A DNA stretch of 62,853 bases, taken from contig WTGN01000084.1 of the NCBI GenBank assembly GCA_011523545.1, forward strand, positions 1 to 62,853. Reading direction: 5' to 3'. The notes beneath the pieces are model-generated. The model saw only the letters and a list, made by a program, of their open reading frames with translations, was not told where the DNA came from and did not search any database. The stretch's first letter is position 1. Every line of letters begins with the position of its first letter. The stretch is from Chloroflexota bacterium. GTDB taxonomy: Bacteria > Chloroflexota > Anaerolineae > Aggregatilineales > Phototrophicaceae. Shown in pieces: positions 48,179 to 56,843 of the stretch. The position numbers and the translations under genes are program-made.

Positions 48179-48805
48179 CTAGGTCAAGCGGTTGTAGAAC
48201 TCCACCACCTGCTGGATATCGACCGGCGTCTGCACTTCGCCCTCTTCCGGCGCGCGGTCGAGCGTGACGCGGTAACTTTCCTTGTCGACGGTCATGTACG
48301 GCGGGAAGTAAGCCGATTGCTGAATCCATTCCTGGATGTGCACATTCTTTTTCATCTTGTCGCTGACTTCGATCACATCGCCGGCGCGCACTTGATAAGA
48401 GGGCAGGTTGAGGCGTTGGCCGTTGACCAGGATATGGCCATGCCCGACGATTTGACGCGCCGCCCAGATGGTCGCGCCCAAGCCTGAGCGATAGACGACA
48501 TTATCCAGCCGGCGCTCCAGCAGGCTGAGCATGTTGACCCCGGTCGGCCCCGGCATCAGCGCCGCTTTCTTGTAATAATTGCGCATCTGCTTTTCGCGCA
48601 CGTTGTAGATGAAAGCCAGCTTCTGCTTTTCATCCAACTGGATGGCGTAATTGCTGCGCCGGCCGGAGCGGAAGGATTTCTCCCGCCCATGCTCACCCGG
48701 GGGATAAGCGCGGTCTTCCAGTATTTTTGAGTATTTCGGGCGCGGCACCAGCAACTCGCCGAAGCGGCGCTGGGGTTTGGCTTTAGGTCCGTGATACGAT
48801 GCCAT
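48179..48805 (-). CDS. rpsD: 30S ribosomal protein S4
   Basis: The 208-aa primary 16S rRNA-binding protein has an N-terminal domain (G-P-K-A-K-P-Q-R-R-F-G-E) and the S4 RNA-binding domain (R-R-L-D-N-V-V-Y-R-S-G near 95, then G-H-G-H-I-L-V-N-G-Q-R-L-N near 123). It stands alone, outside the usual alpha operon with rpsM, rpsK and rpoA. The zinc-type N-terminal cysteines found in many S4 proteins are absent, so it is a C-minus form. AGAGGA lies ~10 nt before the ATG. Confidence 0.96.
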   Translation of the reverse strand: MASYHGPKAKPQRRFGELLVPRPKYSKILEDRAYPPGEHGREKSFRSGRRSNYAIQLDEKQKLAFIYNVREKQMRNYYKKAALMPGPTGVNMLSLLERRLDNVVYRSGLGATIWAARQIVGHGHILVNGQRLNLPSYQVRAGDVIEVSDKMKKNVHIQEWIQQSAYFPPYMTVDKESYRVTLDRAPEEGEVQTPVDIQQVVEFYNRLT

Positions 48806-48920
48806 ATCTTGACAAGTCCTCTTTCAAGCGGGGACGCATAACCCCGCTGTCTCTCAGAAACCGGCGCTACAGTGTAGCGGAACCCGGCGGTATTGCTAGG
48901 GTGAGTTTGGGCGGCATGCA

Positions 48921-49250
48921 TCACCTCCCGCCGAGAATTAGAGCCAAAAGCCCCGAGCCGGTTAGCAAAGAAATGGCTAACAAGATTCCTGCAATTATGA
49001 CGGGGCCGCAGATAACCCAGAAAATACAACTGAGATGGCTTTGCATGCGTTTTAGATAATTGGCCTGCTGTTGGTTCAGTTGCCGAATAGCCTCTAGCTG
49101 TTGTAGCACTTGGAAGTTATCAACTGCATTCTCTTGATGGCTTTCCGGCGCGTATTGTAGCGCTTGTGAATCGGCAACTGAGTGTTCGGGATCCTGAAAC
49201 AAGGAATCGTACATATTCCCAACTTCATTCTTTGTCTTGCGTTCCTTCAT
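48921..49250 (-). CDS. Small Gln-rich protein with C-terminal membrane anchor
   Basis: From ATG 49250 the 109-aa protein has a Gln-rich helical middle (V-L-Q-Q-L-E-A-I-R-Q-L-N-Q-Q-Q-A-N-Y) and one C-terminal membrane helix (V-I-C-G-P-V-I-I-A-G-I-L-L-A-I-S-L-L), so it is tail-anchored. The start is uncertain: a perfect AGGAGG (49290-49295) stands 6 nt before an in-frame ATT at 49283, and a TTG at 49316 is also possible. No family is recognised. Confidence 0.5.
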   Translation of the reverse strand: MKERKTKNEVGNMYDSLFQDPEHSVADSQALQYAPESHQENAVDNFQVLQQLEAIRQLNQQQANYLKRMQSHLSCIFWVICGPVIIAGILLAISLLTGSGLLALILGGR

Positions 49251-49394
49251 GAATTCTGGTTCCTGTACGAAGTCTGGTGCAATGACGAGCCTCCTGCGAC
49301 GCTTCGGTGATTGCAAAGCACAAGCACTTCTTCGCTCTCAATGCGTCCTCAGTAAGCGCTAGTAAGTCATGCAACACCTGGTAGATTGTTGTGC

Positions 49395-49424
49395 ATGCGG
49401 GCGAGCCAAGGCTCGCCCCTACAA
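49395..49424. repeat. Family-A palindromic repeat
   Basis: GCGGGCGAGCC then GGCTCGCCCCTACA, in the 237-nt gap between the tail-anchored protein and PhyH genes. Confidence 0.7.
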
Positions 49425-49553
49425 CGCTTCTGGATTAGCGGGACTAACAATGGTGAAAGATTCTCCTCTGTGACCTCACAAAAACTCGGCGTACTCGGTG
49501 GTAAGATTTCAATTACTTACGTGCGTTTACGTCCGTGCCCCTGTGGTGAATTT

Positions 49554-50399
49554 TCATGCCGGCATATTCTCCAGCCGGCCCAACCAATAATGCACATCGA
49601 AGGTCTCATCACCGGTCAGGAAGCGCCAGAGCTTGATGCGGTTGACGATCTCCAGCCGCCCGGAGGCCTGCTCAAACCAGGGCTCGCGCCGCGACAGAAT
49701 GCCCTGCACATCATCGCCCGTGGGGAAGGCGCTGTGGATCGCTTTGGCGGCGCGATATTCCTCATCGAGGTCCTCAGTGTTCCAGAGGCGCAGCTGCCGC
49801 ACGGCCGGGTTCAGGCGCAGCTTGAACATGTAGCGGCGGCGCTTCGTCTTGTTCTGGCGGCCGCAGTGCCAAATGCCATGATGCAGCGCCAGGACGGAGC
49901 CGGCTTTGCAGACCATGGGTATCTGCCCGCGCATGTTCTGATAAGCGGCGACATCCATCTCGTTGATGCGGCGGAAGTGGCTGCCCGGCAGCAGCAGCGT
50001 CCCGCCCATCTCCAGCGGCACATCATGCGGGAAATACATCAACTGAATGTCGAAGTGCGTCCGGCAGTCGATGATCGAGTCAGCATGCAAGCCCTGCGCC
50101 TTGCCCTCGTTCGGCTCGCGCACATGGATGGCGTCATGATCAAAGAGCGGGTCTTCGCCGACCAGGCTCTGGATCAAGCCCTGGATCCGCGGCAGGTCCA
50201 GCAGCTTGCGGATGGCTGTGCCCTGATAGCATTGCGGCAGCGGCGTGCCGGCGCGATGCCCTCGGATTTCTTGCCGGTCGATATTGCGCATCACTTCCCG
50301 GTTGATGTCCTCCGGCACAAGCTCGTCAAAGCGCAGGAAACCGCGCGCCACGAACTCCGCCATCTCCCTTGATGTGAGCAGATGCTGTTTGTCCGTCAT
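49554..50399 (-). CDS. Phytanoyl-CoA dioxygenase (PhyH) family oxygenase
   Basis: The 281-aa protein is a non-haem Fe(II)/2-oxoglutarate dioxygenase. Metal ligands are visible as H-A-D in G-L-H-A-D-S-I-I-D (near 105) and the distal His in L-A-L-H-H-G-I-W-H-C-G (near 175). The R-R-R-Y-M-F-K-L segment carries likely 2-oxoglutarate contacts. The substrate is unknown. Its ATG overlaps the stop of the upstream 94-aa gene (4 nt). Confidence 0.82.
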   Translation of the reverse strand: MTDKQHLLTSREMAEFVARGFLRFDELVPEDINREVMRNIDRQEIRGHRAGTPLPQCYQGTAIRKLLDLPRIQGLIQSLVGEDPLFDHDAIHVREPNEGKAQGLHADSIIDCRTHFDIQLMYFPHDVPLEMGGTLLLPGSHFRRINEMDVAAYQNMRGQIPMVCKAGSVLALHHGIWHCGRQNKTKRRRYMFKLRLNPAVRQLRLWNTEDLDEEYRAAKAIHSAFPTGDDVQGILSRREPWFEQASGRLEIVNRIKLWRFLTGDETFDVHYWLGRLENMPA

Positions 50400-50680
50400 T
50401 CCTTGATGTCCTCCAGCTTTTCAAAGAGAAAGCCATATTTCATGAATGAGGTTGTGTACTCTTCGCCCGGGTAGGGCGGGATGAGCACGGGCTGCTGAAT
50501 CAGCCGCCAGCCATCGCGCAGGGCGTCCAGGCCGGTTTCATAAGGCGGCTCGTCGCTGTCGCCGGTGGTATGCGCGTCCACCCCCGTGCCGTCATAGATC
50601 GACCAGCCCAGCACATTGCTGTCTAACGCAGATGTTTCCAGATAGAGGGTCAAGACTTTTTGTCGCAGCCTAGATGACAT
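50396..50680 (-). CDS. Hypothetical protein coupled to the PhyH gene
   Basis: The 94-aa soluble product is Asp/Glu-rich, with V-L-G-W-S-I-Y-D-G-T-G and P-P-Y-E-T-G-L-D-A-L-R-D-G-W-R-L. Stop and the PhyH start overlap as ATGA, so the pair is coupled. No family is recognised. Confidence 0.6.
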   Translation of the reverse strand: MSSRLRQKVLTLYLETSALDSNVLGWSIYDGTGVDAHTTGDSDEPPYETGLDALRDGWRLIQQPVLIPPYPGEEYTTSFMKYGFLFEKLEDIKE

Positions 50681-50774
50681 GGCATGCCCTTCGCGTTAAA
50701 TGGCAGCACGCCGATAAGCCTACCGCATTCCTGCCGAAGGGACAAACGCCATTTGCGAATTACGCGGTTCTCTC

Positions 50775-51233
50775 TTAGTCCTCATCTTCCTCGACGGCGA
50801 TGTCGGTCTTTTGCGTCGTCACGATTTTCGGCTTTTCTTCGTCAGGCGCGTCCATCGGGATGAGAACTTTGCTATCCGGCAGGTCGGAGCGTTCGCGGAA
50901 GTAACCGATGACGGCATCGCCGATCACTTTGGCTTTGGCCGCCATCGCCGCGCTCTTGATCGCCCAGCCCACCAGCGGAATCACGCCGACGACCTCCGCG
51001 ATCACGCCGCCGGCAATGGCGCTGCCCACGACGCCGCCCAAGGTGCCGCTCAAGTGATCCATATCAAATGCGCTCACCTCAAAAGCGCTCGCGACCTGGT
51101 GAATCATGGCGGTGTCGGCCGCGGTCAGGAAGAAGGCGCTTCCGGGTATCCAACCGGTCAAGGCGGCGCCAGTCGTCCAATTCGCCACCAATTGGCGCGC
51201 TTCGCGGTCGGCATCTTGCAGGGATTTTGACAT
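50775..51233 (-). CDS. DUF697-like (YcjF-type) hydrophobic protein
   Basis: From ATG 51233 (GGGAG 7 nt upstream) the 152-aa protein has the DUF697 pattern: A-A-L-T-G-W-I-P-G-S-A-F-F-L-T-A-A-D near residue 30, a central Gly/Ala-rich pair of hydrophobic helices (G-G-V-V-G-S-A-I-A-G-G-V-I and G-V-I-P-L-V-G-W-A-I-K-S-A-A), then an acidic C-terminus. DUF697 often accompanies dynamin-like GTPases; none is adjacent. The longer frame upstream translates a family-A repeat and is rejected. Confidence 0.65.
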   Translation of the reverse strand: MSKSLQDADREARQLVANWTTGAALTGWIPGSAFFLTAADTAMIHQVASAFEVSAFDMDHLSGTLGGVVGSAIAGGVIAEVVGVIPLVGWAIKSAAMAAKAKVIGDAVIGYFRERSDLPDSKVLIPMDAPDEEKPKIVTTQKTDIAVEEDED

Positions 51234-51261
51234 GATGATCTCCCGAGTGTCTTGTACATTC

Positions 51262-51267
51262 ATTATA
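51262..51267 (-). promoter_or_regulatory. -10 box TATAAT of the DUF697-like gene
   Basis: TATAAT on the minus strand, 28 nt before ATG 51233; TTGCGA at 51287-51292 is a possible -35 with a long 19-nt spacer. Confidence 0.45.
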
Positions 51268-51330
51268 CGCTTTCGCCGCGCCAGCGTCGCAAGGAGCGCG
51301 GCCGCGCAATGCCCGAAACGCTTGCGACCT

Positions 51331-51407
51331 GCTGGGGGCAGTTCTGTGAATCGCCCGGTCGCGAATTCGTGAATACTTGGGCGACACACAGCGTCGCCCC
51401 TACATAA
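51331..51407. repeat. Composite family-A palindromic repeat
   Basis: A degenerate left palindrome (GGGGCAGTTCTGTGAATCGCCC) faces GGGCGACAC..GCGTCGCCCCTACA (51379-51403) in the divergent gap of the DUF697-like and GT4 genes. Confidence 0.65.
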
Positions 51408-51508
51408 CCCGCATTCATGGTGTATCAAACGGACTTGGCATGACTAAGTTCGCTTGCTTCATGCTCGACGGCCTGTGTCTAGGCGCCGCTCTGTGGTTAA
51501 ATCTAGCC

Positions 51509-52756
51509 ATGAAGATTCTCCTTCTCAACGACCGCATTCCGCCGGAAGGCCGGGGCGGGGCGGAGTCAGTTGTCTGGCGGCTGGCGCGGGGGCTGGCGGC
51601 GGCCGGCCAGGACACACATGTCGCCGCCACAACTGCGGGCGCCCCCTTCGACGAGACGCGCGCCGGCATCCCGACCTATCATATTCAAGCCGGTTATCCG
51701 GAGCGGTATCGCGCCTGGCTGTCGCTCTGGAATCCGCAGACCGCCGGTCCTTTTCGCCAGCTGCTGCGGCGCATCAAGCCCGATGTGGTTAATGCGCACA
51801 ATATCCATTTCCTGCTCTCCTATCACAGCTTGAAGCTGGCGCGCGAGGCCGGCTGCGCGGTCGTGTTCAGCGCCCATGACGCCCTGACCTTCGCCTATGG
51901 TAAGCTGCCGGCGTCGTTTGGTCCAGGCGGTCCTGAACGGCGCCGCGCCGGCAATTATCGCTTGCCGCCCGCCTACAACCTGCGCCAGAACCGCTTCCGC
52001 TATAATCCCTTCCGCAACACGCTCATCAAGCGCGCGCTTGAACGGCATACGCAGATCCGAACCGTGCCGAGCCGGGCGCTGGCCGCCGCCTTCCGCGACA
52101 ATGACATGCCCCCCGTCGAGGTGGTGCACAACGGCATAGATCTCGACGAGTGGGCGCCCGTTGCCGAGCCCGTCGTGGATCGCCTGCGACAGCGGCTTGA
52201 TCTGCCGGGCAAACGCGTGATTCTGCTCGCAGGGCGCTTGACCGCCGAGAAAGGCTTGCGGCAGATGCTCATGGTCTTGAGCCAGCTCCAGAAGACGCTG
52301 CCGGACCTGCGCCTGCTAGTCTTGACCTCGCGCGACATCGATTCGCAGCTCCCCGCCGAGTTCGCGCAATTGCGTCCCTCAATATGTGTGGGCGGCTGGC
52401 TGAGCGGTGAGGAATTGCGCGCCGCTTTTCAACTGGCGGATGTGGTGGCGGCGCCGTCGATCTATCTGGATCCCTTTCCGACCGTCGTGCTCGAGGCGAT
52501 GGCGGCGGGAACGCCGGTGGTTGCGAGCGTTTTCGGCGGCGCGCGCGAGGCGGTCGTCGATGGCGAGACCGGCTTCGTGGTCAATCCGCTTGATGGCGCC
52601 GCATTCTGTGATCGGCTGCTGCGCTTGCTGACGGATGACAGTCTCTGTCGCCGGATGGGCTTGAGCGGTCGAGAGCGCATAGCCGCGCATTTCACGCTGG
52701 ACGCCCAAGTGCGGCGGATGCTGGACATTTATGAGCGGGCCCTGTCGATGTGCTGA
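51509..52756 (+). CDS. Glycosyltransferase family 4
   Basis: The 415-aa GT-B protein starts M-K-I-L-L-L-N-D-R-I-P-P-E-G-R-G-G-A-E, the donor-half glycine loop. It has V-H-N-G-I-D-L-D-E-W near 210, L-A-G-R-L-T-A-E-K-G near 240, and D-P-F-P-T-V-V-L-E-A-M-A-A-G-T-P near 325 with the conserved glutamate. It is a surface glycan enzyme of unknown specificity. The frame runs further upstream to 51377 but that part is repeat and is not used. Confidence 0.86.
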   Translation: MKILLLNDRIPPEGRGGAESVVWRLARGLAAAGQDTHVAATTAGAPFDETRAGIPTYHIQAGYPERYRAWLSLWNPQTAGPFRQLLRRIKPDVVNAHNIHFLLSYHSLKLAREAGCAVVFSAHDALTFAYGKLPASFGPGGPERRRAGNYRLPPAYNLRQNRFRYNPFRNTLIKRALERHTQIRTVPSRALAAAFRDNDMPPVEVVHNGIDLDEWAPVAEPVVDRLRQRLDLPGKRVILLAGRLTAEKGLRQMLMVLSQLQKTLPDLRLLVLTSRDIDSQLPAEFAQLRPSICVGGWLSGEELRAAFQLADVVAAPSIYLDPFPTVVLEAMAAGTPVVASVFGGAREAVVDGETGFVVNPLDGAAFCDRLLRLLTDDSLCRRMGLSGRERIAAHFTLDAQVRRMLDIYERALSMC

Positions 52757-52809
52757 AACGCCTGTGGCTCGCCCGTTTTCACCATGCGTACAGAAAGGCA
52801 AACGCCCGA

Positions 52810-53718
52810 ATGAAGGCTCATCGTTATCAATCGCCGGACGATCTGTACATCGCGCAAGCGGCGCTCATGCGCTGGACGCGCGCAAGCGGCGATTGCAACA
52901 GCATGCACAAGGGCGACATGGGGCATCGGCTTTTCAACGGCGGCGCCGCTTATGATCCGGCGGACATCATGCGCTACTGGCTGGATGACGCCGGCGAGAT
53001 TGCCGCCTTCGCGCTGCTGTATCCGCATTGGGAGTTCTTTGACCTGCAAGTGGCGCCCGCGCTCCGCCACAGCGAGATTCACATACAGCGCTTCGAAGAC
53101 TGCCAGCGCGAGACCCTGCGCCTCGCTGACAAACTCGGCATCAGCATGAAGGCCCTCGCCGTTGATGTCTGCGACTGTGACCGGGCATATTCTAACTTTG
53201 TCGAAGCGCGCGGTTACCGGCGGGCGAAACTCGGCTTCACCTTGACTCGGCACGAGCTGGCGGACATCCCTACCGCGGATTTGCCGGCCGGCTACCGCTT
53301 CCATCAGGCGACGGCGGAAGATGAGGCCCAGCTCGCGGAGGTGCATAATCACAGCTTCACCGGCAAGTGGAATGCCGATTCCTACGGGCGGGTCTTCTCT
53401 TCGCCGCACATGGAATGCGAGCTAGTCGTCGTTGCGCCTGACGGCCGTTTCGCCGCCTTCACCAACATCTGGATCGATGAAGTCAATCGTTCGCTGCTCT
53501 TTGAGCCGGTGGGCACGCACGCGGATTTTCGTCGGCGCGGCATGGGCAAGGCGCTGATGGTTCACGCGCTGCGCCGCATGCTGCAGGAACGCGGCATTGA
53601 GCGCGCCTACGTCTGTCATGCGCCGGCTTCCGAGAATCCGGCCGCGGCCGCGCTTTATGCATCGGTCGGCTTCGAGAAGCGCTGCGACATTTATGAATTC
53701 AGCAAGTCGGTCGCCTGA
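52810..53718 (+). CDS. Tandem GNAT acetyltransferase
   Basis: The 302-aa protein holds two GNAT-like halves. The N-terminal one (about 1-135) lacks an obvious acetyl-CoA loop; the C-terminal one (about 150-302) has F-E-P-V-G-T-H-A-D-F-R-R-R-G-M-G-K-A-L and S-V-G-F-E-K. ATG 52810 has AAAGG 12 nt upstream; the frame extends to 52750 and overlaps the GT4 gene. The substrate is unknown. Confidence 0.78.
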   Translation: MKAHRYQSPDDLYIAQAALMRWTRASGDCNSMHKGDMGHRLFNGGAAYDPADIMRYWLDDAGEIAAFALLYPHWEFFDLQVAPALRHSEIHIQRFEDCQRETLRLADKLGISMKALAVDVCDCDRAYSNFVEARGYRRAKLGFTLTRHELADIPTADLPAGYRFHQATAEDEAQLAEVHNHSFTGKWNADSYGRVFSSPHMECELVVVAPDGRFAAFTNIWIDEVNRSLLFEPVGTHADFRRRGMGKALMVHALRRMLQERGIERAYVCHAPASENPAAAALYASVGFEKRCDIYEFSKSVA

Positions 53719-53746
53719 CTTCGTCTTTTGAAATCTGCGCGGCTAG

Positions 53747-53774
53747 TTCAAATTGGCCTGGTTTCTGCTAAAAT
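53747..53774 (+). promoter_or_regulatory. Promoter of cysS: TTCAAA - 16 nt - TAAAAT with TGC extension
   Basis: -35-like TTCAAA (53747-53752) and extended -10 TGCTAAAAT (53766-53774), 43 nt before the ATG. Confidence 0.6.
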
Positions 53775-53816
53775 ACGACTCATGATGCCGGTAGCAAGCG
53801 AGGAACTGAGCCAACG

Positions 53817-55277
53817 ATGACTTTGCAGATCTTTAATGTGCTCGGGCGCCAAAAGCAGCCGTTCGAGCCGCTCCACGAAGAGCGCGTCGGCATGTACGTC
53901 TGCGGCCCGACCGTCTATGAGCACTCGCATTTGGGCCATGCCAAGACCTATGTGTCCTTTGATGTGGTGGCGCGTTACCTGCGTTACCGCGGCTACGACC
54001 TGCTCTATGTGCAGAACATCACCGATGTCGGCCACTTGCGCGCCAACGAAGAAGATCGCATTCTCGTGCGCGCCGCCCAGCTCAATGCCAAGCCTATGCA
54101 GGTGGTGGAAACGTATACGCGCAGCTACTTCGAGGATATGGACGCGCTGGGCGTTCAGCGGCCCGATATTTCACCGCGGGCCAGCGGCCACGTGCCCGAA
54201 CAGATCGAAATGATCGAGACCCTGATCGCCAATGAACACGCCTATGTCGCTGACGGCAATGTCTACTTTGACGTCTTGAGCGATGCTGATTATGGCAAGC
54301 TCTCCAACCGCCGGGTGGAAGAGCAGCAGGATGAATCCCGCGAGCTGGTCGGCGGCGACAAACGGCATCCGGCCGATTTCGCCCTGTGGAAAAAAGCCGA
54401 GCCCGAGCATATCCTGCGCTGGAGCAGCCCCTGGGGCGTCGGCTTTCCCGGCTGGCATATTGAGTGCTCGGCGATGGCGAAGAAATACCTGGGCGCCAAC
54501 TTCGATATTCATGGCGGCGGCATCGACAACATTTACCCGCATAATGAGAATGAAATCGCGCAGAGCGAATCCGCCAATGATGAAGCTTTCGCCAATTACT
54601 GGATGCTGACCGGCAGCCTGAATGTGCTCGATCCGGACGAGGGCATCCCGGTCAAGATGAGCAAGTCCCTTGGCAATTACATCACCATCAAAGACGCGCT
54701 GGCCAGTTATCGACCGCAGGAGCTGCGCTATTTCATCCTGACCTCGCATTACAGCAACCCAGTCGTCTACAGCGAGGAAGCGCTGGCGTCGGCCAAATCG
54801 GGCTGGGAACGGCTGATGAATGCCGTGCGCCTGGTGCGTCAACAGTTGAACAGCGCCCCGGAATCCGACGCGGGCAATGGTTTCATCGCACGCCTGGACG
54901 AGGCCCGTGCCGAATTCACCCGCGTGATGGACGATGACTTCAACTCGCCGCGCGGCATCGCCGTGCTGCAAGACCTGACGCGCGATGTCAACACCCTGCT
55001 CAACAGCGAGGGCGAAATCGGCGCGTCGACCCTGGCGGCCATCAGCGAGACCTATACGGCGCTGGGCGGCGATGTGCTGGGCTTGCTGCCGGCGGAAACG
55101 GACGCGGGCGGCGACGGGCAGCGCGAGGCGGCCTTGATCGAAATGCTGATCGATATGCGCGGCCAGGCTCGCGCCGATCGCGATTATGCCCGCAGCGACC
55201 AAATCCGCGACCAACTGGCGGCCCTGGGCGTCATGCTGGAAGACCGCGTCGATGGCACTATCTGGAGGCTGAGTTGA
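53817..55277 (+). CDS. cysS: Cysteinyl-tRNA synthetase
   Basis: The 486-aa class I synthetase charges tRNA-Cys. It has the zinc cysteine in G-M-Y-V-C-G-P-T-V-Y, the H-I-G-H equivalent H-L-G-H near residue 40, the second zinc cluster in G-W-H-I-E-C-S-A-M, and V-K-M-S-K-S-L-G-N-Y near 283. The length is normal. ATG 53817 has GAGGAA 13 nt upstream. It has its own promoter and is followed by rlmB after a repeat-bearing gap. Confidence 0.96.
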   Translation: MTLQIFNVLGRQKQPFEPLHEERVGMYVCGPTVYEHSHLGHAKTYVSFDVVARYLRYRGYDLLYVQNITDVGHLRANEEDRILVRAAQLNAKPMQVVETYTRSYFEDMDALGVQRPDISPRASGHVPEQIEMIETLIANEHAYVADGNVYFDVLSDADYGKLSNRRVEEQQDESRELVGGDKRHPADFALWKKAEPEHILRWSSPWGVGFPGWHIECSAMAKKYLGANFDIHGGGIDNIYPHNENEIAQSESANDEAFANYWMLTGSLNVLDPDEGIPVKMSKSLGNYITIKDALASYRPQELRYFILTSHYSNPVVYSEEALASAKSGWERLMNAVRLVRQQLNSAPESDAGNGFIARLDEARAEFTRVMDDDFNSPRGIAVLQDLTRDVNTLLNSEGEIGASTLAAISETYTALGGDVLGLLPAETDAGGDGQREAALIEMLIDMRGQARADRDYARSDQIRDQLAALGVMLEDRVDGTIWRLS

Positions 55278-55390
55278 CGCTTATTGCCAACCCGTCCCAC
55301 CATCTTTTTGGCGGGCATCCGATGAAGAGGCAAGTGGAGCACATGCTCGGGCAGACCTTGACAAATATTATCCCTTCACTTTATTGCTGT

Positions 55391-55422
55391 GCGTACGGGC
55401 GAGCCGCCGGCTCGCCCCTACA
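55391..55422. repeat. Family-A palindromic repeat
   Basis: GCGTACGGGCGAGCC then GGCTCGCCCCTACA, in the gap between cysS and rlmB. A truncated relative of the GGCGGGCATCC motif of the 44636 element lies at ~55310. Confidence 0.7.
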
Positions 55423-55456
55423 GAATACAGTTCGGCGAGCGTAGAGGCGCAAGCTC

Positions 55457-56218
55457 ATGCCAGAGTTTCTTTACGGACATTGGGCGGTCATCGAAGCGAT
55501 GCGCGCCGGCCGGCGCAAAATAGACGCGCTGATGATCCACGAGCGGGCCGAGAAGCGCGGCTCGGTCGGCGATGCCATGAGCATGGCCGAAGAATTCAAC
55601 GTGCCGGTGCAGCGCGTGCAGCGGCGCATCCTGGATGACCTGGCGAATAATGGCAATCATCAGGGCCTGGCGCTGCGGGTCGGTTCCTATCCATATTGCG
55701 ACCTGGAAGACATCCTCACGCACGCCGCCCGCCGCCGCGAAAAACCTTTCATTTTGCTGCTCGACCTGCTGAAAGATCCGCAGAATGTCGGCTCCTTAAT
55801 CCGCGTCAGCGACGCCGTCGGCATACACGGCATCGTCATACAGGAGCGGCGCAGCGTCGCGGTGACGCCGGCCGTGGTCAACGCCTCGTCGGGCGCTGTC
55901 GAGCATACCAATGTGGCGCAGGTGCCCAACCTGGTCAATGCGATGAAAGAACTGAAAACGCAAGATGTCTGGCTGGTCGGCCTCGATGTCGGCCCTAACA
56001 TCCCGCCGCTGGATAAGACCGACCTCAACATGGCGCTTGGTCTGGTCATGGGCAGCGAAGGCGAAGGCTTGCGCCGCCTGGTGCGCGATACCTGCGATTT
56101 GCTGCTTACGCTGCCGATGCGCGGTGAAGTCGGCAGCCTCAATGTGGCAACCGCCGGCGCCATCGCCTTGTACTCCGCCTGGAGCGCGCGCGGCTGGGAG
56201 GGCTGGGTGCATGCTTAA
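55457..56218 (+). CDS. rlmB: 23S rRNA (guanosine-2'-O)-methyltransferase RlmB-like (SpoU/TrmH)
   Basis: The 253-aa SpoU enzyme has an N-terminal substrate-binding domain (L-Y-G-H-W-A-V-I-E-A-M). The SPOUT knot follows: L-L-D-L-L-K-D-P-Q-N-V-G-S-L-I-R near 98-113, G-L-V-M-G-S-E-G-E-G-L near 195, and L-P-M-R-G-E-V-G-S-L-N-V-A-T-A near 222. It methylates 2'-OH of a guanosine in 23S rRNA or tRNA; RlmB is the best match. The cysS-rlmB order is common in bacteria. The end overlaps the convergent gene by 4 nt. Confidence 0.88.
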   Translation: MPEFLYGHWAVIEAMRAGRRKIDALMIHERAEKRGSVGDAMSMAEEFNVPVQRVQRRILDDLANNGNHQGLALRVGSYPYCDLEDILTHAARRREKPFILLLDLLKDPQNVGSLIRVSDAVGIHGIVIQERRSVAVTPAVVNASSGAVEHTNVAQVPNLVNAMKELKTQDVWLVGLDVGPNIPPLDKTDLNMALGLVMGSEGEGLRRLVRDTCDLLLTLPMRGEVGSLNVATAGAIALYSAWSARGWEGWVHA

Positions 56219-56709
56219 GAGTCGTGTTCGGCGCCAGGCATAAATGCTTTGTCGATTTCTCCCCGAACATGCTCGACAAAGGCCGTCGGGTGTATCACGA
56301 GAACATCTTCAACCAGCGTATACGGCTTGGAAAACCGCTGATCATGTTTGACTTCGACGTTGCCCATCAGATTTATCGTTTGTTCAGAATCTAGCAGCGC
56401 GCACTTTTTCCCGGCGTATCCGATGTGCTTGAGGTCAATCACGAACCCGGTTAGGCGTCCCAATTCATAACCTTCAATCTCGGGGAAAAAGGTTGCGACA
56501 ACCTGCTTGGTCTTGCCTTTGCTGGATTCGCCGGACGATTTCGTATAGACCTGATCCATCCAGGGAATAAGCAAAGTCATTGCCGCGACATGGTTGTCTG
56601 GAGAGCCGGCCATCAGCTGCTGAATCTGCGGTCGCGCGCTGATGGACCAGGCATCCTTGAATGTGGCATCCTTGATTTCGCCGATGTTCAGTGTCTCTTC
56701 AAGCTCCAT
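56215..56709 (-). CDS. Hypothetical protein
   Basis: The 164-aa soluble protein starts at ATG 56709 with AAGGA 7 nt upstream and a TGATATACT promoter at 56744-56752. It contains P-W-M-D-Q-V-Y-T-K-S-S and G-F-V-I-D-L-K-H-I-G-Y. Regular alternating strands suggest a beta-rich fold. No family is recognised. The 3' end overlaps rlmB by 4 nt, convergent. Confidence 0.65.
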   Translation of the reverse strand: MELEETLNIGEIKDATFKDAWSISARPQIQQLMAGSPDNHVAAMTLLIPWMDQVYTKSSGESSKGKTKQVVATFFPEIEGYELGRLTGFVIDLKHIGYAGKKCALLDSEQTINLMGNVEVKHDQRFSKPYTLVEDVLVIHPTAFVEHVRGEIDKAFMPGAEHDS

Positions 56710-56743
56710 CACGAATCCTTGGATTGAGTGATTCTTCGAATCC

Positions 56744-56752
56744 AGTATATCA
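56744..56752 (-). promoter_or_regulatory. Extended -10 promoter TGATATACT
   Basis: TG-A-TATACT on the minus strand, 35 nt before ATG 56709; the same sequence precedes the VWA gene at 15799. Confidence 0.5.
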
Positions 56753-56843
56753 CATTTTGAATGCAATTGAACGTTTTCTTCAAGAGTGCTGTGTCAATGG
56801 AATCGTCCCAGATTAGTCGCGAAAGTATATTACAGAGCCATTC

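Noticed and set aside
51377..51508. 44-codon N-terminal extension of the second GT4
   Set aside because: The extension translates a family-A repeat and has no ribosome-binding site; the GT-B fold starts at the ATG at 51509.
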